From NCBI RefSeq assembly GCF_900107685.1, contig NZ_FNRQ01000011.1:1-64000 (forward strand): DNA of 64,000 nucleotides, read 5' to 3'. This stretch comes from Paraburkholderia sartisoli. GTDB taxonomy: Bacteria; Pseudomonadota; Gammaproteobacteria; Burkholderiales; Burkholderiaceae. Under the pieces are notes generated by a model. It was not told where the DNA came from and did no database searches. It worked only from the letters and a program-made list of their open reading frames with translations. Every line of letters starts with the position of its first letter. Position 1 is the stretch's first letter. Made by a program: the position numbers and the translations under genes. This document shows, in pieces, positions 16,256 through 26,522 of the stretch.

Positions 16256-17206
16256 ATGTCATCCGATTCGAACTATCCACGCGATCTGATCGGCTACGGC
16301 CGCCATCCGGTGCAGGCGAACTGGCCCGGTCGCGCCCGCGTCGCCGTGCAGTTCGTGCTCAACTATGAAGAAGGCGGTGAGAACTGCGTGCTGCACGGCG
16401 ATCCTGGCTCGGAGCAGTTCCTGTCGGAAATCGTCGGCGCGGCGGCCTATCCGTCCCGGCACATGAGCATGGAGTCGATCTACGAATATGGCTCGCGTGC
16501 CGGCGTGTGGCGCATCCTGCGCGAATTCGAAAAACGCGGGCTGCCGCTGACCGTGTTCGGCGTGGGCATGGCGATCGAACGTAACCCGGAACTCGCGCGC
16601 GCATTTGTCGAACTCGGTCACGAGATCGCATGCCACGGGTATCGCTGGATTCACTATCAGGACATGTCGCCGGAGAAAGAGGCGGAGCACATGCGTCTTG
16701 GCATGGAGGCGATCGAACGCGTCACGGGCGAGCGTCCGCTTGGCTGGTACACCGGCCGCGACAGTCCGAACACCCACCGTCTCGTCGCGGAATACGGCGG
16801 CTTTCTGTACGACTCGGATTATTACGGCGACGACCTGCCGTTCTGGATGGACATCGAAGTGACGGGCGGCGAAACGAAACCGCAACTGATCGTGCCGTAC
16901 ACGCTCGACACCAACGACATGCGTTTCGCGAGCCCGCAGGGCTTTAACACCGCCGATCACTTTTTCACGTATCTGCGCGACGCGTTCGACGTGCTCTACG
17001 AAGAGGGCGACGAAGCACCGAAGATGCTGTCGATCGGCATGCATTGCCGGCTGCTGGGTCGTCCGGGCCGCTTCCGTGCGTTGCAGCGTTTTCTCGATCA
17101 TGTCGAGCAGCACGATCGCGTCTGGGTAACACGGCGCGTCGATATCGCGCGTCACTGGCGCGAACATCATCCTTACCAGCACAACAACCTCGGGGCAGCG
17201 GTATGA
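16256..17206 (+). CDS. puuE: Allantoinase PuuE (polysaccharide-deacetylase fold)
   Basis: From ATG 16256 it has 316 residues, the normal PuuE length. MSSDSNYPRDLIGYGRHPVQA, NYEEGGENCVLHGD and IACHGYRWIHYQDM, followed by GWYTGRDSPNTHRLVAEYGGFLYDSDYYGDDLPFW (quoted in parts), are PuuE hallmarks. It has a NodB-like barrel and is metal-independent, unlike amidohydrolase allantoinases. It hydrolyses (S)-allantoin to allantoate. The stop overlaps the uraD start (ATGA). Confidence 0.94.
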   Translation: MSSDSNYPRDLIGYGRHPVQANWPGRARVAVQFVLNYEEGGENCVLHGDPGSEQFLSEIVGAAAYPSRHMSMESIYEYGSRAGVWRILREFEKRGLPLTVFGVGMAIERNPELARAFVELGHEIACHGYRWIHYQDMSPEKEAEHMRLGMEAIERVTGERPLGWYTGRDSPNTHRLVAEYGGFLYDSDYYGDDLPFWMDIEVTGGETKPQLIVPYTLDTNDMRFASPQGFNTADHFFTYLRDAFDVLYEEGDEAPKMLSIGMHCRLLGRPGRFRALQRFLDHVEQHDRVWVTRRVDIARHWREHHPYQHNNLGAAV

Positions 17207-17724
17207 AGGCCATGCAATATTCCCTCGACCAGCTCAATCACATCTCGACCGACGCGTTCGTCGCGGCGCTGTCGGGCATTTTCGAACACTCGCCGTGGGT
17301 CGCCGAAATCGCTGCTTCACAACGGCCTTACGCCGATATCGACGCGTTGCATCGCACGATGTCGCACGCGGTCGAAACGGCTGGCGAAGCAAAACAGCTC
17401 GCGCTCATCAACGCTCACCCGGAGCTCGCCGGTAAAGCCGCGGTGCGCGGTGAACTGACCGCCGAGTCGACGCGCGAGCAGAGCGGGGCTGGCCTCTCGC
17501 AGTGTACGCAGGAAGAGTTCGACAACCTGTTGCACCTGAACCAGGCCTATCGCGAGAAGTTCGGCTTTCCGTTCATTCTCGCGGTGCGCGGCTATGACCG
17601 CCACGGCATCATCGCGAACTTCGAGGCGCGCGTGAACAACAGCCGTGCGGACGAGTTACGCGCGAGTCTCGACCAGATCTATCGCATCGCACGCTTCAGA
17701 CTCGACGACCTGATCAACGCGTAA
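17203..17724 (+). CDS. uraD: OHCU decarboxylase
   Basis: The 173-residue protein is translationally coupled to puuE (ATGA at 17203). It is helical, with HPELAGKAAVRGELTAES, EQSGAGLSQCTQEEF and NQAYREKFGFPFILAVRGYDR, the conserved UraD core including the catalytic His. It decarboxylates 2-oxo-4-hydroxy-4-carboxy-5-ureidoimidazoline to (S)-allantoin, between UraH and PuuE in the pathway. Confidence 0.95.
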   Translation: MKAMQYSLDQLNHISTDAFVAALSGIFEHSPWVAEIAASQRPYADIDALHRTMSHAVETAGEAKQLALINAHPELAGKAAVRGELTAESTREQSGAGLSQCTQEEFDNLLHLNQAYREKFGFPFILAVRGYDRHGIIANFEARVNNSRADELRASLDQIYRIARFRLDDLINA

Positions 17725-17823
17725 GCGCGTCAGGCGCACCGGGCGCGTCAGACGTACCACGCAGGCCGGAACGAAATCGAAGCGAAGCGCTTTTTGCACT
17801 AACAGACACAAAGGAAGACAACG

Positions 17824-18837
17824 ATGGCACTCCCGATTCTCGACCCCAACGCCCCCGACTTCACGCGCCGCTATGTGAACCTGGCGGATCCGCGTCTGGG
17901 CGCGCAGGCGCTCGAAACCAGCGACGATTTTTTCGCGCCGAAAGAACGCATGCTGAATCCCGAGCCGGCCGTTTTCATTCCAGGCAAGTACGACGATCAC
18001 GGCAAGTGGATGGACGGCTGGGAGACGCGTCGCAAGCGTGTCAGCGGCTACGACTGGTGCATCGTGAAGCTCGCGCGCCCGGGCGTGATCAAGGGTCTCG
18101 ACATCGACACGAGCCACTTCACCGGTAACTTCCCGCCGGCGGCTTCGGTTGAAGCGGCGCGCGTAGTGGACGGCGCGCCGAACCCGTCGACGCAATGGAC
18201 CGAAATCGTTCCTTCGATGACGCTGCAGGGCAACAGCCATCACTACGTCGACGTCACCGATGCAAGCGCGTTCACGCATCTGCGCATCAACATCTATCCG
18301 GACGGTGGCATTGCGCGTCTGCGCGTGTACGGTCAGCCGCAGGTCGACTGGGCGGGCGCGAGCCGCACTGAACAGTTCGATCTGGCCGCGATGGAAAACG
18401 GCGCCTATCTCGTGGCGGCGAACAACCAGCACTTCGGCGCTGCATCGACGATCCTGATGCCGGGCCGTGGCGTGAACATGGGTGACGGCTGGGAAACACG
18501 CCGTCGCCGCGAGCCGGGTAACGACTGGGCGATCGTGGCGCTGGCGCAGCCGGGCGTCATCAGGAAGATCGAAGTCGACACGGCCCACTTCAAGGGCAAC
18601 TTCCCGGACCGCTGCTCGATCCAGGCTGCATACGTGACGGGCGGCACGGACAGCTCGCTCGTTACGCAGGCGATGTTCTGGCCGGTGCTGCTCGGCGAAC
18701 AGAAACTGCAGATGGACAAGCAGCATTACTTCGAAAGCGAGGTTGCGGCGCTCGGGCCGGTCACGCACGTGCGCTTTAACATCATTCCGGACGGCGGTGT
18801 GTCGCGTCTGCGCCTGTGGGGTACGCTCGAATCATGA
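17824..18837 (+). CDS. alc: Allantoicase
   Basis: A 337-residue protein with two homologous jelly-roll repeats, each carrying DGWETRR followed by a DW(C/A)IV strand and HF(T/K)GNFP (first about 62-105, second about 222-265). It splits allantoate into ureidoglycolate and urea. AAGGAAG lies before the ATG, 99 bases after uraD. The stop overlaps the allA start (ATGA), coupling production and removal of ureidoglycolate. Confidence 0.95.
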   Translation: MALPILDPNAPDFTRRYVNLADPRLGAQALETSDDFFAPKERMLNPEPAVFIPGKYDDHGKWMDGWETRRKRVSGYDWCIVKLARPGVIKGLDIDTSHFTGNFPPAASVEAARVVDGAPNPSTQWTEIVPSMTLQGNSHHYVDVTDASAFTHLRINIYPDGGIARLRVYGQPQVDWAGASRTEQFDLAAMENGAYLVAANNQHFGAASTILMPGRGVNMGDGWETRRRREPGNDWAIVALAQPGVIRKIEVDTAHFKGNFPDRCSIQAAYVTGGTDSSLVTQAMFWPVLLGEQKLQMDKQHYFESEVAALGPVTHVRFNIIPDGGVSRLRLWGTLES

Positions 18838-19346
18838 AAACGCTCGCCATCGAACCGTTGACGCGCGAAGCGTTCGCCCCGTTCGGCGACGTGATCGAAC
18901 TCGAAGGCGCGAAGCAGATTCCGATCAATCTCGGCACGACGATCCGCTTTCACGATCTTGCGAAAGTCGACGTAGAGGACGAGGGCGGCCGCACGCTCGT
19001 CAACCTGTTTCGCGGACAGCCGCGCGTGCTGCCGTTCGAGGTGAAAATGCTCGAGCGGCATCCGCTCGGAAGCCAGGCGTTTATTCCGCTGAACGACAAG
19101 CCGTATCTGGTGGTCGTGGCGCCGGCTGGCGAGCTGGATGCTTCGGAGGTTCGCGCGTTCGTCACGAGCGGCTGGCAGGGCGTGAACTACGCGAAAGGCG
19201 TCTGGCACCATCCGCTGATTGCGCTCGGCGAGGTCAGCGATTTTGTCGTTGTCGATCGTGGCGGCGACGGGCTGAATCTCAACGAGCAGGATCTGGCCGA
19301 ATCGCTCTGGCTCACTGAGGATGCATTGAGCGCGGTGTCGGCCTGA
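18834..19346 (+). CDS. allA: Ureidoglycolate lyase
   Basis: The 170-residue cupin-fold enzyme shows AFAPFGDVIE, NLFRGQPR, FEVKMLERHPLGSQAFIPL, YLVVVAP and VNYAKGVWHHPLIALGEVSDFVVVDR, which match AllA and include the active-site region. It splits ureidoglycolate into glyoxylate and urea, completing the allantoin branch. It is the last gene of the plus-strand operon and is followed by an intrinsic terminator 22 bases on. Confidence 0.94.
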   Translation: MKTLAIEPLTREAFAPFGDVIELEGAKQIPINLGTTIRFHDLAKVDVEDEGGRTLVNLFRGQPRVLPFEVKMLERHPLGSQAFIPLNDKPYLVVVAPAGELDASEVRAFVTSGWQGVNYAKGVWHHPLIALGEVSDFVVVDRGGDGLNLNEQDLAESLWLTEDALSAVSA

Positions 19347-19367
19347 CTGCGTAGATGGCTCGATGCG

Positions 19368-19400
19368 AAAACCCACGGCAAGTCCGTGGGTTTTTTGTTT
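19368..19400 (+). terminator. Intrinsic terminator after allA
   Basis: AACCCACGG and CCGTGGGTT form a 9-bp stem around CAAGT, followed by TTTTTGTTTG. Confidence 0.88.
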
Positions 19401-19417
19401 GTCAGGGGCCGCCGGGT

Positions 19418-19795
19418 TTAAATTCCGCCGCGTTTTCCAGGCAGCGGCCAGCGCCACGCTTCTTCGCGCACTGGCATCGCGAGGCTGATGAAGTCGGTTG
19501 TCGCGACGTCGCGCTCGTACTTGAGCACATAGTCGTCGCGCTCGCGAAAGAGCGACGCGACTTTTCGGCCTTGCACATGAACATCGAGCCTCATTGCGCC
19601 GGCCCGGTCGATGCGCTGCCCGGCGAGGATGTCCTCAAGCGTGCGCCCGTGCCCGTGAGCGACAACTTTCAGGTCATAACCGGCGGCCTCCAGCAAACGG
19701 ACAAGAACCGACACGCTCATGTCGCTTCTCGCCAGCGTTTCCATACGGGCGGCTGTCGTACGTGCAACACCCGCACGGCGCGTCGGTTCGTCCTC
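19418..19795 (-). pseudogene. Scrap of a hipB-hipA toxin-antitoxin pair
   Basis: The first half (19795 to about 19600) reads RRAGVARTTAARMETLARSD and SVLVRLLEAAGYDLKVV, the second half of a HipB-type XRE helix-turn-helix. In the same frame from 19594 follows MRLDVHVQGRKVASLF, DDYVLKYE and FISLAMPVREEAWRW, the HipA N-terminal domain, which ends abruptly after 59 residues where HipA should continue with LHPFFRQNLPEG. The HipB start and all of the HipA kinase are missing, and the two pieces are fused without a stop. Both ends abut terminators of the flanking genes. I regard it as non-functional. Confidence 0.7.
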
Positions 19796-19797
19796 AC

Positions 19798-19828
19798 ATA
19801 AAAAAGCCCTTGCTTTTCCGCAAGGGCC
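19798..19828 (-). terminator. Intrinsic terminator after puuD
   Basis: On the minus strand GCCCTTGC and GCAAGGGC pair around GGAAAA and are followed by TTTTTTAT. It lies about 70 bases after the puuD stop. Confidence 0.85.
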
Positions 19829-19896
19829 CGATCTGATGCCGTACAACGCAGACGCCGCGAGCCCGAGGTCTCGCGGCGCCGATATACGCAAGCGCG

Positions 19897-21090
19897 TTAC
19901 TTCACCGCACCATCCTGGAACCACGCGGCGATTTTCTGCCGCTCATCGTCGGTCATGTGCGTGACGTTGCCAAGCGGCATCGCTTTCAGCGTCACCGCCT
20001 GCTGGTAGATCCGCTGCGCGTTCCGTGAGATTTCGTCGGGCGTATCGAACAGCACGCCGGCCGGCGCGCTGCCCATCATCGTCGGGTGCGCGGAGTGGCA
20101 GGCGACGCACCGTTGCTGCAACACCGGCTGGATGTCGGCGATCTTGAGGACGGGCGCGTTCGCGGCCTGCGCCTGCGCGACCACGGGCTTCGGCATCGTC
20201 CAGGCCAGCGCGACGAACATCAGCGCAACGCCGACCAGCGGCAGATACCACAGCACCTGTCCGCGATGGCGCATCACGAAGAACTGGCGGATCAGCGCGC
20301 CCGCCAGCATGATCACGACGAGCACGGCCCAGTTGTACGGATGCGTGTACGTCATCGCGTAGTGGTTCGACAGCATCGCGAACACCACGGGCAACGTCAC
20401 ATACGTGTTGTGTACCGAGCGCTGCTTGCCGCGCTTGCCATAGATCGGGTTCGGCACTTCGCCCTTGAGCATCGCGTCGACCATCTTGCGCTGACCCGGG
20501 ATGATCACGAAGAACACGTTAGCCGACATGATCGTCGCGAGCATCGCGCCCATGATCAGATACGCGGCGCGGCCGGCGAAGATGTGGCAGGCAAGCCATG
20601 CCGCGATCAGCACATAGATGCCGACGCAGATGCCGAGCACGCGGTCCCTGTTGCCCAGCAGACGGCACAGCGAGTCATAGACGATCCAGCCGGCCATCAG
20701 GAAACCGAGCGCCGAAAAGATCGCGACGACCGGGCCCATGTCGAGCACGTTTTTGTCGATCAGGTAGGTGTTCGGCGCGAACAGGTACAGCACGGTGAAA
20801 AGACCGAAGCCGGAGAGCCACGTCGTGTACGACGGCCACTTGGACCAGTGCAGGTCTTCCGGCATTTCCGGCGGCGCGACGGTGTACTTCTGCATGTTGT
20901 AGAAGCCGCCGCCATGCACATGCCACAGCTCGCCGAAGACACCGCGACGGCGCTGGTTCGGGTCGGTCGGTGGTTTCAGGCTGTTGTCGAGCGCAACGAA
21001 ATAAAACGATTCGCCAATCCAGGCGATCGCAGCGATAACGTGAAACCAGCGAATCGCGAGATTCAGCCAGTCGGTGATAAAGCCTTCCAT
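19897..21090 (-). CDS. puuD: Urate hydroxylase PuuD (membrane protein with C-terminal cytochrome c)
   Basis: The 397-residue protein has about eight transmembrane helices (RWFHVIAAIAWIGESFYFVALD at the start, His residues in the helices) and a C-terminal cytochrome c domain with haem motif CVACH near residues 327-331 and the Met-ligand region LKAMPLGNVTHMTDDER. It replaces soluble uricase and oxidises urate to 5-hydroxyisourate, passing electrons to the respiratory chain instead of making H2O2. It follows uraH on the minus strand after a 215-base gap that may hold its own promoter. Confidence 0.95.
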   Translation of the reverse strand: MEGFITDWLNLAIRWFHVIAAIAWIGESFYFVALDNSLKPPTDPNQRRRGVFGELWHVHGGGFYNMQKYTVAPPEMPEDLHWSKWPSYTTWLSGFGLFTVLYLFAPNTYLIDKNVLDMGPVVAIFSALGFLMAGWIVYDSLCRLLGNRDRVLGICVGIYVLIAAWLACHIFAGRAAYLIMGAMLATIMSANVFFVIIPGQRKMVDAMLKGEVPNPIYGKRGKQRSVHNTYVTLPVVFAMLSNHYAMTYTHPYNWAVLVVIMLAGALIRQFFVMRHRGQVLWYLPLVGVALMFVALAWTMPKPVVAQAQAANAPVLKIADIQPVLQQRCVACHSAHPTMMGSAPAGVLFDTPDEISRNAQRIYQQAVTLKAMPLGNVTHMTDDERQKIAAWFQDGAVK

Positions 21091-21305
21091 GAAACGCCTC
21101 CACTTCTCATTCGTTGGCGCGTAGCGCCTTGCTATTCGATTCGACGGCGTTTTGCAGGTGCGTCTCCTGGCATCTGCAAAACGCGGCGGTATTGCGGGTC
21201 GCTGCTATCCAGTCTGGTTGTTTCGTGACGCGGTGCGCGACCGTGCGGTTTTCACCGGGGCCCGGTTCAGATCCACCTGCATGCGTCGAGACAACCGCTG
21301 CCGCC

Positions 21306-21659
21306 CTAACTGCCGCGATACGTGCTCCATGACCATGGCGACACCAGCAGCGGCACATGCCAGTGCGCGCCCGCATCCGCGACGCCGAAACGCAGCACGA
21401 CACGATCGACGAAGCGCGGTTCAGGTGCCTGCGTGCCAGCCGCGGCAAAGTAATCGCCGGCATGGAACACGAGTTCGTATTCGCCGGTGACGAGTGCGTC
21501 GCCTTCGAGCAGCGGCGCGTCGCAACGGCCGTCGTGATTGGTGGTGGTGGTTTTGATCGCGCGGCGCGTGTCGCCGGAGAGCGCGAAGAGTTCGACCTTG
21601 ATGCCGGCGCCAGGACGGCCGTTCGCGGTGTCGAGCACGTGGGTAGTGAGCTTGCCCAT
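21306..21659 (-). CDS. uraH: 5-hydroxyisourate hydrolase (transthyretin-like)
   Basis: At 117 residues it is a typical HIUase: THVLDTANGRPGAGIKVELF at the N-terminus (H7), TNHDGRCDAPLL, GEYELVFHAGDYF, HWHVPLLVSPWSWSTYRGS at the end; the terminal YRGS is diagnostic and H7 and the HWHVP His line the active site. It hydrolyses the PuuD product to OHCU, which UraD decarboxylates. With puuD it forms the minus-strand half of the urate pathway. Confidence 0.95.
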   Translation of the reverse strand: MGKLTTHVLDTANGRPGAGIKVELFALSGDTRRAIKTTTTNHDGRCDAPLLEGDALVTGEYELVFHAGDYFAAAGTQAPEPRFVDRVVLRFGVADAGAHWHVPLLVSPWSWSTYRGS

Positions 21660-22156
21660 TCGCAGTTTTCCTTGTGTAAATTGCGAGTTTCAGCGGCGAC
21701 CCGATCCAGAATACGTTGCGGCGGATCGAGGCTCCACGTCAGTGGCTACATACCCGTCGGCGAATTGAAGCGAGCGCCGTGGGAGCCATTGTAAAAAGGA
21801 TGTCGCGTCCGCGCGTGCCCGATAGGAAAGATAATACCTGGCGCATGTGCACACGCGTTTCACGCCCGCTGGATAAGGGTTTTCCCGCGAATGCCGAAGC
21901 CCGAACCGATTCTGCCGACGTCAAAAAAGGACCGACATATCAGGTTTGTGAATACAAGTATGGCGACTGGGTGAATTGCCAGCGCAATTTTGGCCGCTGA
22001 AGGTTACGGCTATGCGCAGCGTGCTGCGCGTCCCGAAGACGGCGCTGTACGCTGGGTAACCGGGCCAACGGCGTTCGAACGGACGCGGCGGCGCCGGAGC
22101 GTACACGCCGCATCGCGTTCGGACGGTATCAACCTCGCGGGAACCGGGAGACACGA
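21660..22156. other. Divergent intergenic region between uraH and the 8-oxoguanine deaminase
   Basis: The 497 bases separate two divergent genes and should hold both promoters. I see GGGTTTTCCC at 21877-21886, like the sites at 10.2 kb, and a GCGCAGC-GT-GCTGCGC hairpin near 22015-22030. A plus-strand frame ending at 22000 (…YQVCEYKYGDWVNCQRNFGR) has no recognisable family and no clear start, so I do not call it a gene. Confidence 0.4.
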
Positions 22157-23563
<1,407 letters not shown>

Positions 23564-23643
23564 GCCGCGCGCAAGACGAAAAACGCAAGACGCAGGACAT
23601 TCACACCGGCCACGCGCGCCGGTGTGAACATGAAGGCAAACGC

Positions 23644-24576
23644 TTAAGGCTTGTCGATCAGCGTGCGGGTCGCTTCGGCGACGAGGCTTCTGAGCCAGCG
23701 CACTTCATCGGAGTAATGGCAGCGCTCGTGCCACAGCTGGTAATACTGCATCGGCGGAAAATCGAGCGGCGCGGGCACGACGGTGAGCGGCAGGAACTTC
23801 GAGTAGTGATCGGCGAAAAGACGCGTCGTCGTGAAGATCAGATCGGACTTGACCAGCACATACGGCGCGAGGTTGAAGTAAGGCAGTGTCACGACGACGT
23901 GGCGTTTCAGCCGTTCACGCGCAAGGTGAACGTCGATCGCGCCGCGCTGGCCCACCGAATACGGCGTCGGCGCGAGATGCGGGGCATTCAGGTACTGGTC
24001 GAGCGTCAGTCCGCCGCGTTTGGCGAACGGATGCGCGCTGCTCATCAGGCACACGATCTGGTCGACGAACAGATTCGACAGATGCAGTTGCTCCGGCGGT
24101 TCCGGCCAGTTGCCGACGACGATATCGAGCTTGCCGTCCTCGAGCGCGAGTTCGTAGTCAAAGGACGGGCCGAGCGAATGAAACTCGAGCGTCGCGTTCG
24201 GCGCAGCCTGGCGGAAGCGTTCGACAACCGTCGGCACGAACAGCACGTTCAGGTAATCCGGGCAACCGATGCGATAGCAACGAATGGACGTGGCAGGATC
24301 GAAGTTGTGCTGCTGGAACTTGATTCGCTCGATTTCGCGCAGTGCGTTCTGCACGGGTTCGAGCAGACGCAGCCCATACTCGGTTGGCACCATGCCGGAC
24401 TTGCCGCGCACCAGCAGCGGGTCGCCCGTGATGTCGCGCAGGCGGCGCAGCGCCGCGCTGATGGCGGGCTGTGACTGGTTGAGCTTGACCGCCGCGCGGG
24501 TCACGCTGCGTTCCATCAACAGTGTGTGCAAGACGCGTAGTAAGTAAGTATCGATCGCCTCGCGTTGCTGGCTCAT
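23644..24576 (-). CDS. LysR-family transcriptional regulator
   Basis: The 310-residue protein has an N-terminal HTH (LLRVLHTLLMERSVTRAAVKLNQSQPAISAALRRLRDITGDPLLVRG, residues 10-58, quoted in outline) and a periplasmic-binding-like effector domain. SVTRAAVKLNQSQPAIS and GDPLLVRGKSGMVPTEYG resemble the NodD/NahR subgroup. It is divergent from the BMP-type ABC importer, with about 250 bases between them, and convergent with the 8-oxoguanine deaminase. It is a candidate regulator of purine import. The inducer is unknown. Confidence 0.88.
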   Translation of the reverse strand: MSQQREAIDTYLLRVLHTLLMERSVTRAAVKLNQSQPAISAALRRLRDITGDPLLVRGKSGMVPTEYGLRLLEPVQNALREIERIKFQQHNFDPATSIRCYRIGCPDYLNVLFVPTVVERFRQAAPNATLEFHSLGPSFDYELALEDGKLDIVVGNWPEPPEQLHLSNLFVDQIVCLMSSAHPFAKRGGLTLDQYLNAPHLAPTPYSVGQRGAIDVHLARERLKRHVVVTLPYFNLAPYVLVKSDLIFTTTRLFADHYSKFLPLTVVPAPLDFPPMQYYQLWHERCHYSDEVRWLRSLVAEATRTLIDKP

Positions 24577-24830
24577 GACTTCTCCGGGTTATATGTTCTG
24601 GCTGATCGAGTGGGCGCTGGGGTATATGCGTTTTAGTATGGACAGAAAAGGCCGTCAAGGGTGGCTTACCCGCAACACCTTGTTGCGACGCGGGTTTGCG
24701 GGAATTTTGATGGCTCGACGGGCTGTATCGAATTAGGTATTGTCACCCGGCTGCAACGCCGTCCAGCGCGCTTCGCACGGCGTCGGACGGCCACGTTGCA
24801 GATGGCAGTCACTGCGTACTACGGAATCAC

Positions 24831-26453
24831 ATGGTCGACATTTCCACCTCTGGCGGCGACGCCGCCGAACGGCCCGCGAGTACATCGACGGCCAGGGCCG
24901 CGCCGCGTCTCGCGCTGTCGGGCATCAGCAAACAATATCCGGCCGTGCGCGCCAACGACGACGTGACGCTTGTCGTCGAGCCCGGCGAAATCCACGCTGT
25001 CCTCGGCGAGAACGGCGCGGGCAAGAGCACGTTGATGAAGATCATCTACGGTTCGGTGCGCCCCGACGCGGGCGAAATCCGCTGGGAAGGGCAAAGCGTC
25101 GAGATCGCGAGCCCGGCCGCCGCGCGCAAGCTCGGCATCGGCATGGTGTTCCAGCACTTTTCCCTGTTCGAGACGCTGACTGTCGGCGAAAACATCGCGC
25201 TCGCGCTCGACGATCCGTTCGATCTCAAGACACTCTCCCGGCGCATCCGCGAGGTGTCGGCCGATTACGGCCTCGACATCGACCCGCAACGCCACGTACA
25301 CAGCCTGACCGTGGGCGAGCGGCAACGCGTCGAGATCGTGCGTTGCCTGCTGCAGAACCCGCGTCTGCTCATCATGGACGAGCCGACCTCGGTGCTCACG
25401 CCGCAGGCCGTGCGCAAGCTCTTCGCGACGCTTAAGCGCCTCGCGTCCGAAGGTTGCAGCATTCTCTACATCAGCCACAAGCTCGACGAAATCCAGGAGC
25501 TCTGCGACACCGCGACGGTGATGCGCGGCGGTCGCGTGACGGGCCACGTGAAGCCGCGCGAGGAAACGCACGCGTCGCTCGCGCAGCTGATGGTCGGGCA
25601 TTCGCTGCCGGACTACGAGCGCCGCACGCATACGCCGGGCAACGTGCTGCTCGACGTGAAGCATCTCTCGGTGGTGAGCGGGGATCCGTTCGGCACGTCG
25701 CTCGACGATGTGTCGTTCGCGGTTCACGCGGGCGAAGTGTTCGGCATTGCGGGCGTCTCTGGCAACGGCCAGGCGGAACTGCTGGCGGCGCTCTCGGGCG
25801 AGCAGCGCGGCAACCGCGCCGACGCGGTCACGATCTGCGGCAAGGCCGCGGGGAAACTCGGGGCGGGCGGCCGTCGCTCGCTCGGCTTTGCGTTCGTGCC
25901 GGAAGAGCGGCTCGGGCGGGGGGCGGTGCCGGCGATGTCGCTCTCCGACAACGCGCTCCTGACCGCGCACCGGCAGAAGATGGTGAGTTCCGGCTGGATC
26001 AGCACGAAGGCGATGCGCGCGTTCGCGGACCGCTGCATCGCATCGTTCGACGTACGCTGCGGCGGCCCCGACGCGCTCGCGCAGAGCCTGTCGGGAGGCA
26101 ACCTGCAGAAGTACATCGTCGGGCGGGAAATTCTCCAGGCGCCGAAGGTGCTGGTGGTCGCGCAACCCACGTGGGGCGTCGACGTCGGCGCGGCCGCGTT
26201 CATCCGTCAGCAGCTGCTCGACCTGTCGGCGAGCGGCGTCGCGATACTGGTGATCTCCGAGGAGCTCGAGGAACTGTTCGACATCTGCGACCGCATCGCG
26301 GTGCTCGCGCGCGGCCGCCTGTCGCCGGTTCGCGCGACGGGCGATACCAACGCGGAGGAAATCGGCCGCTGGATGGCGGGCCTCTTCGGCGAGCGCAACG
26401 GCAGCGCCGACGGCGGCCCGTCGCCACCGGCCGGCGAGCCGGCACCCGCCTGA
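24831..26453 (+). CDS. ABC transporter ATP-binding protein of the BMP/nucleoside-purine importer
   Basis: This 540-residue protein has two fused ATPase domains. Domain 1 shows Walker A GENGAGKST, VFQHFSLF, a signature-like LTVGERQRVEIVRCLL and LLIMDEPTSVLTP; domain 2 shows GVSGNGQAE (degenerate Walker A), LSGGNLQKYIVGREI and a Walker B-like VVAQPTWGVDVGAA. LTVGERQRVEI and LSGGNLQK are hallmarks of the YufO/RbsA-like class used with BMP binding proteins. The second Walker A lacks the usual Lys and the second B motif lacks the Asp-Glu, so domain 2 is probably catalytically weak, as in relatives. It is first of four genes. Confidence 0.9.
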   Translation: MVDISTSGGDAAERPASTSTARAAPRLALSGISKQYPAVRANDDVTLVVEPGEIHAVLGENGAGKSTLMKIIYGSVRPDAGEIRWEGQSVEIASPAAARKLGIGMVFQHFSLFETLTVGENIALALDDPFDLKTLSRRIREVSADYGLDIDPQRHVHSLTVGERQRVEIVRCLLQNPRLLIMDEPTSVLTPQAVRKLFATLKRLASEGCSILYISHKLDEIQELCDTATVMRGGRVTGHVKPREETHASLAQLMVGHSLPDYERRTHTPGNVLLDVKHLSVVSGDPFGTSLDDVSFAVHAGEVFGIAGVSGNGQAELLAALSGEQRGNRADAVTICGKAAGKLGAGGRRSLGFAFVPEERLGRGAVPAMSLSDNALLTAHRQKMVSSGWISTKAMRAFADRCIASFDVRCGGPDALAQSLSGGNLQKYIVGREILQAPKVLVVAQPTWGVDVGAAAFIRQQLLDLSASGVAILVISEELEELFDICDRIAVLARGRLSPVRATGDTNAEEIGRWMAGLFGERNGSADGGPSPPAGEPAPA

Positions 26454-26522
26454 ACGCAAGGCCGCCGTCCGAGACCGAACCCTGCGATCGAACACATAAC
26501 AACACGCTAACCACGGCTACCC

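Noticed and set aside
21716..22000. 95-codon plus-strand frame between uraH and the deaminase
   Set aside because: No family, no ribosome site and a start inside promoter DNA. The Cys/Tyr-containing end looks interesting but is unsupported.
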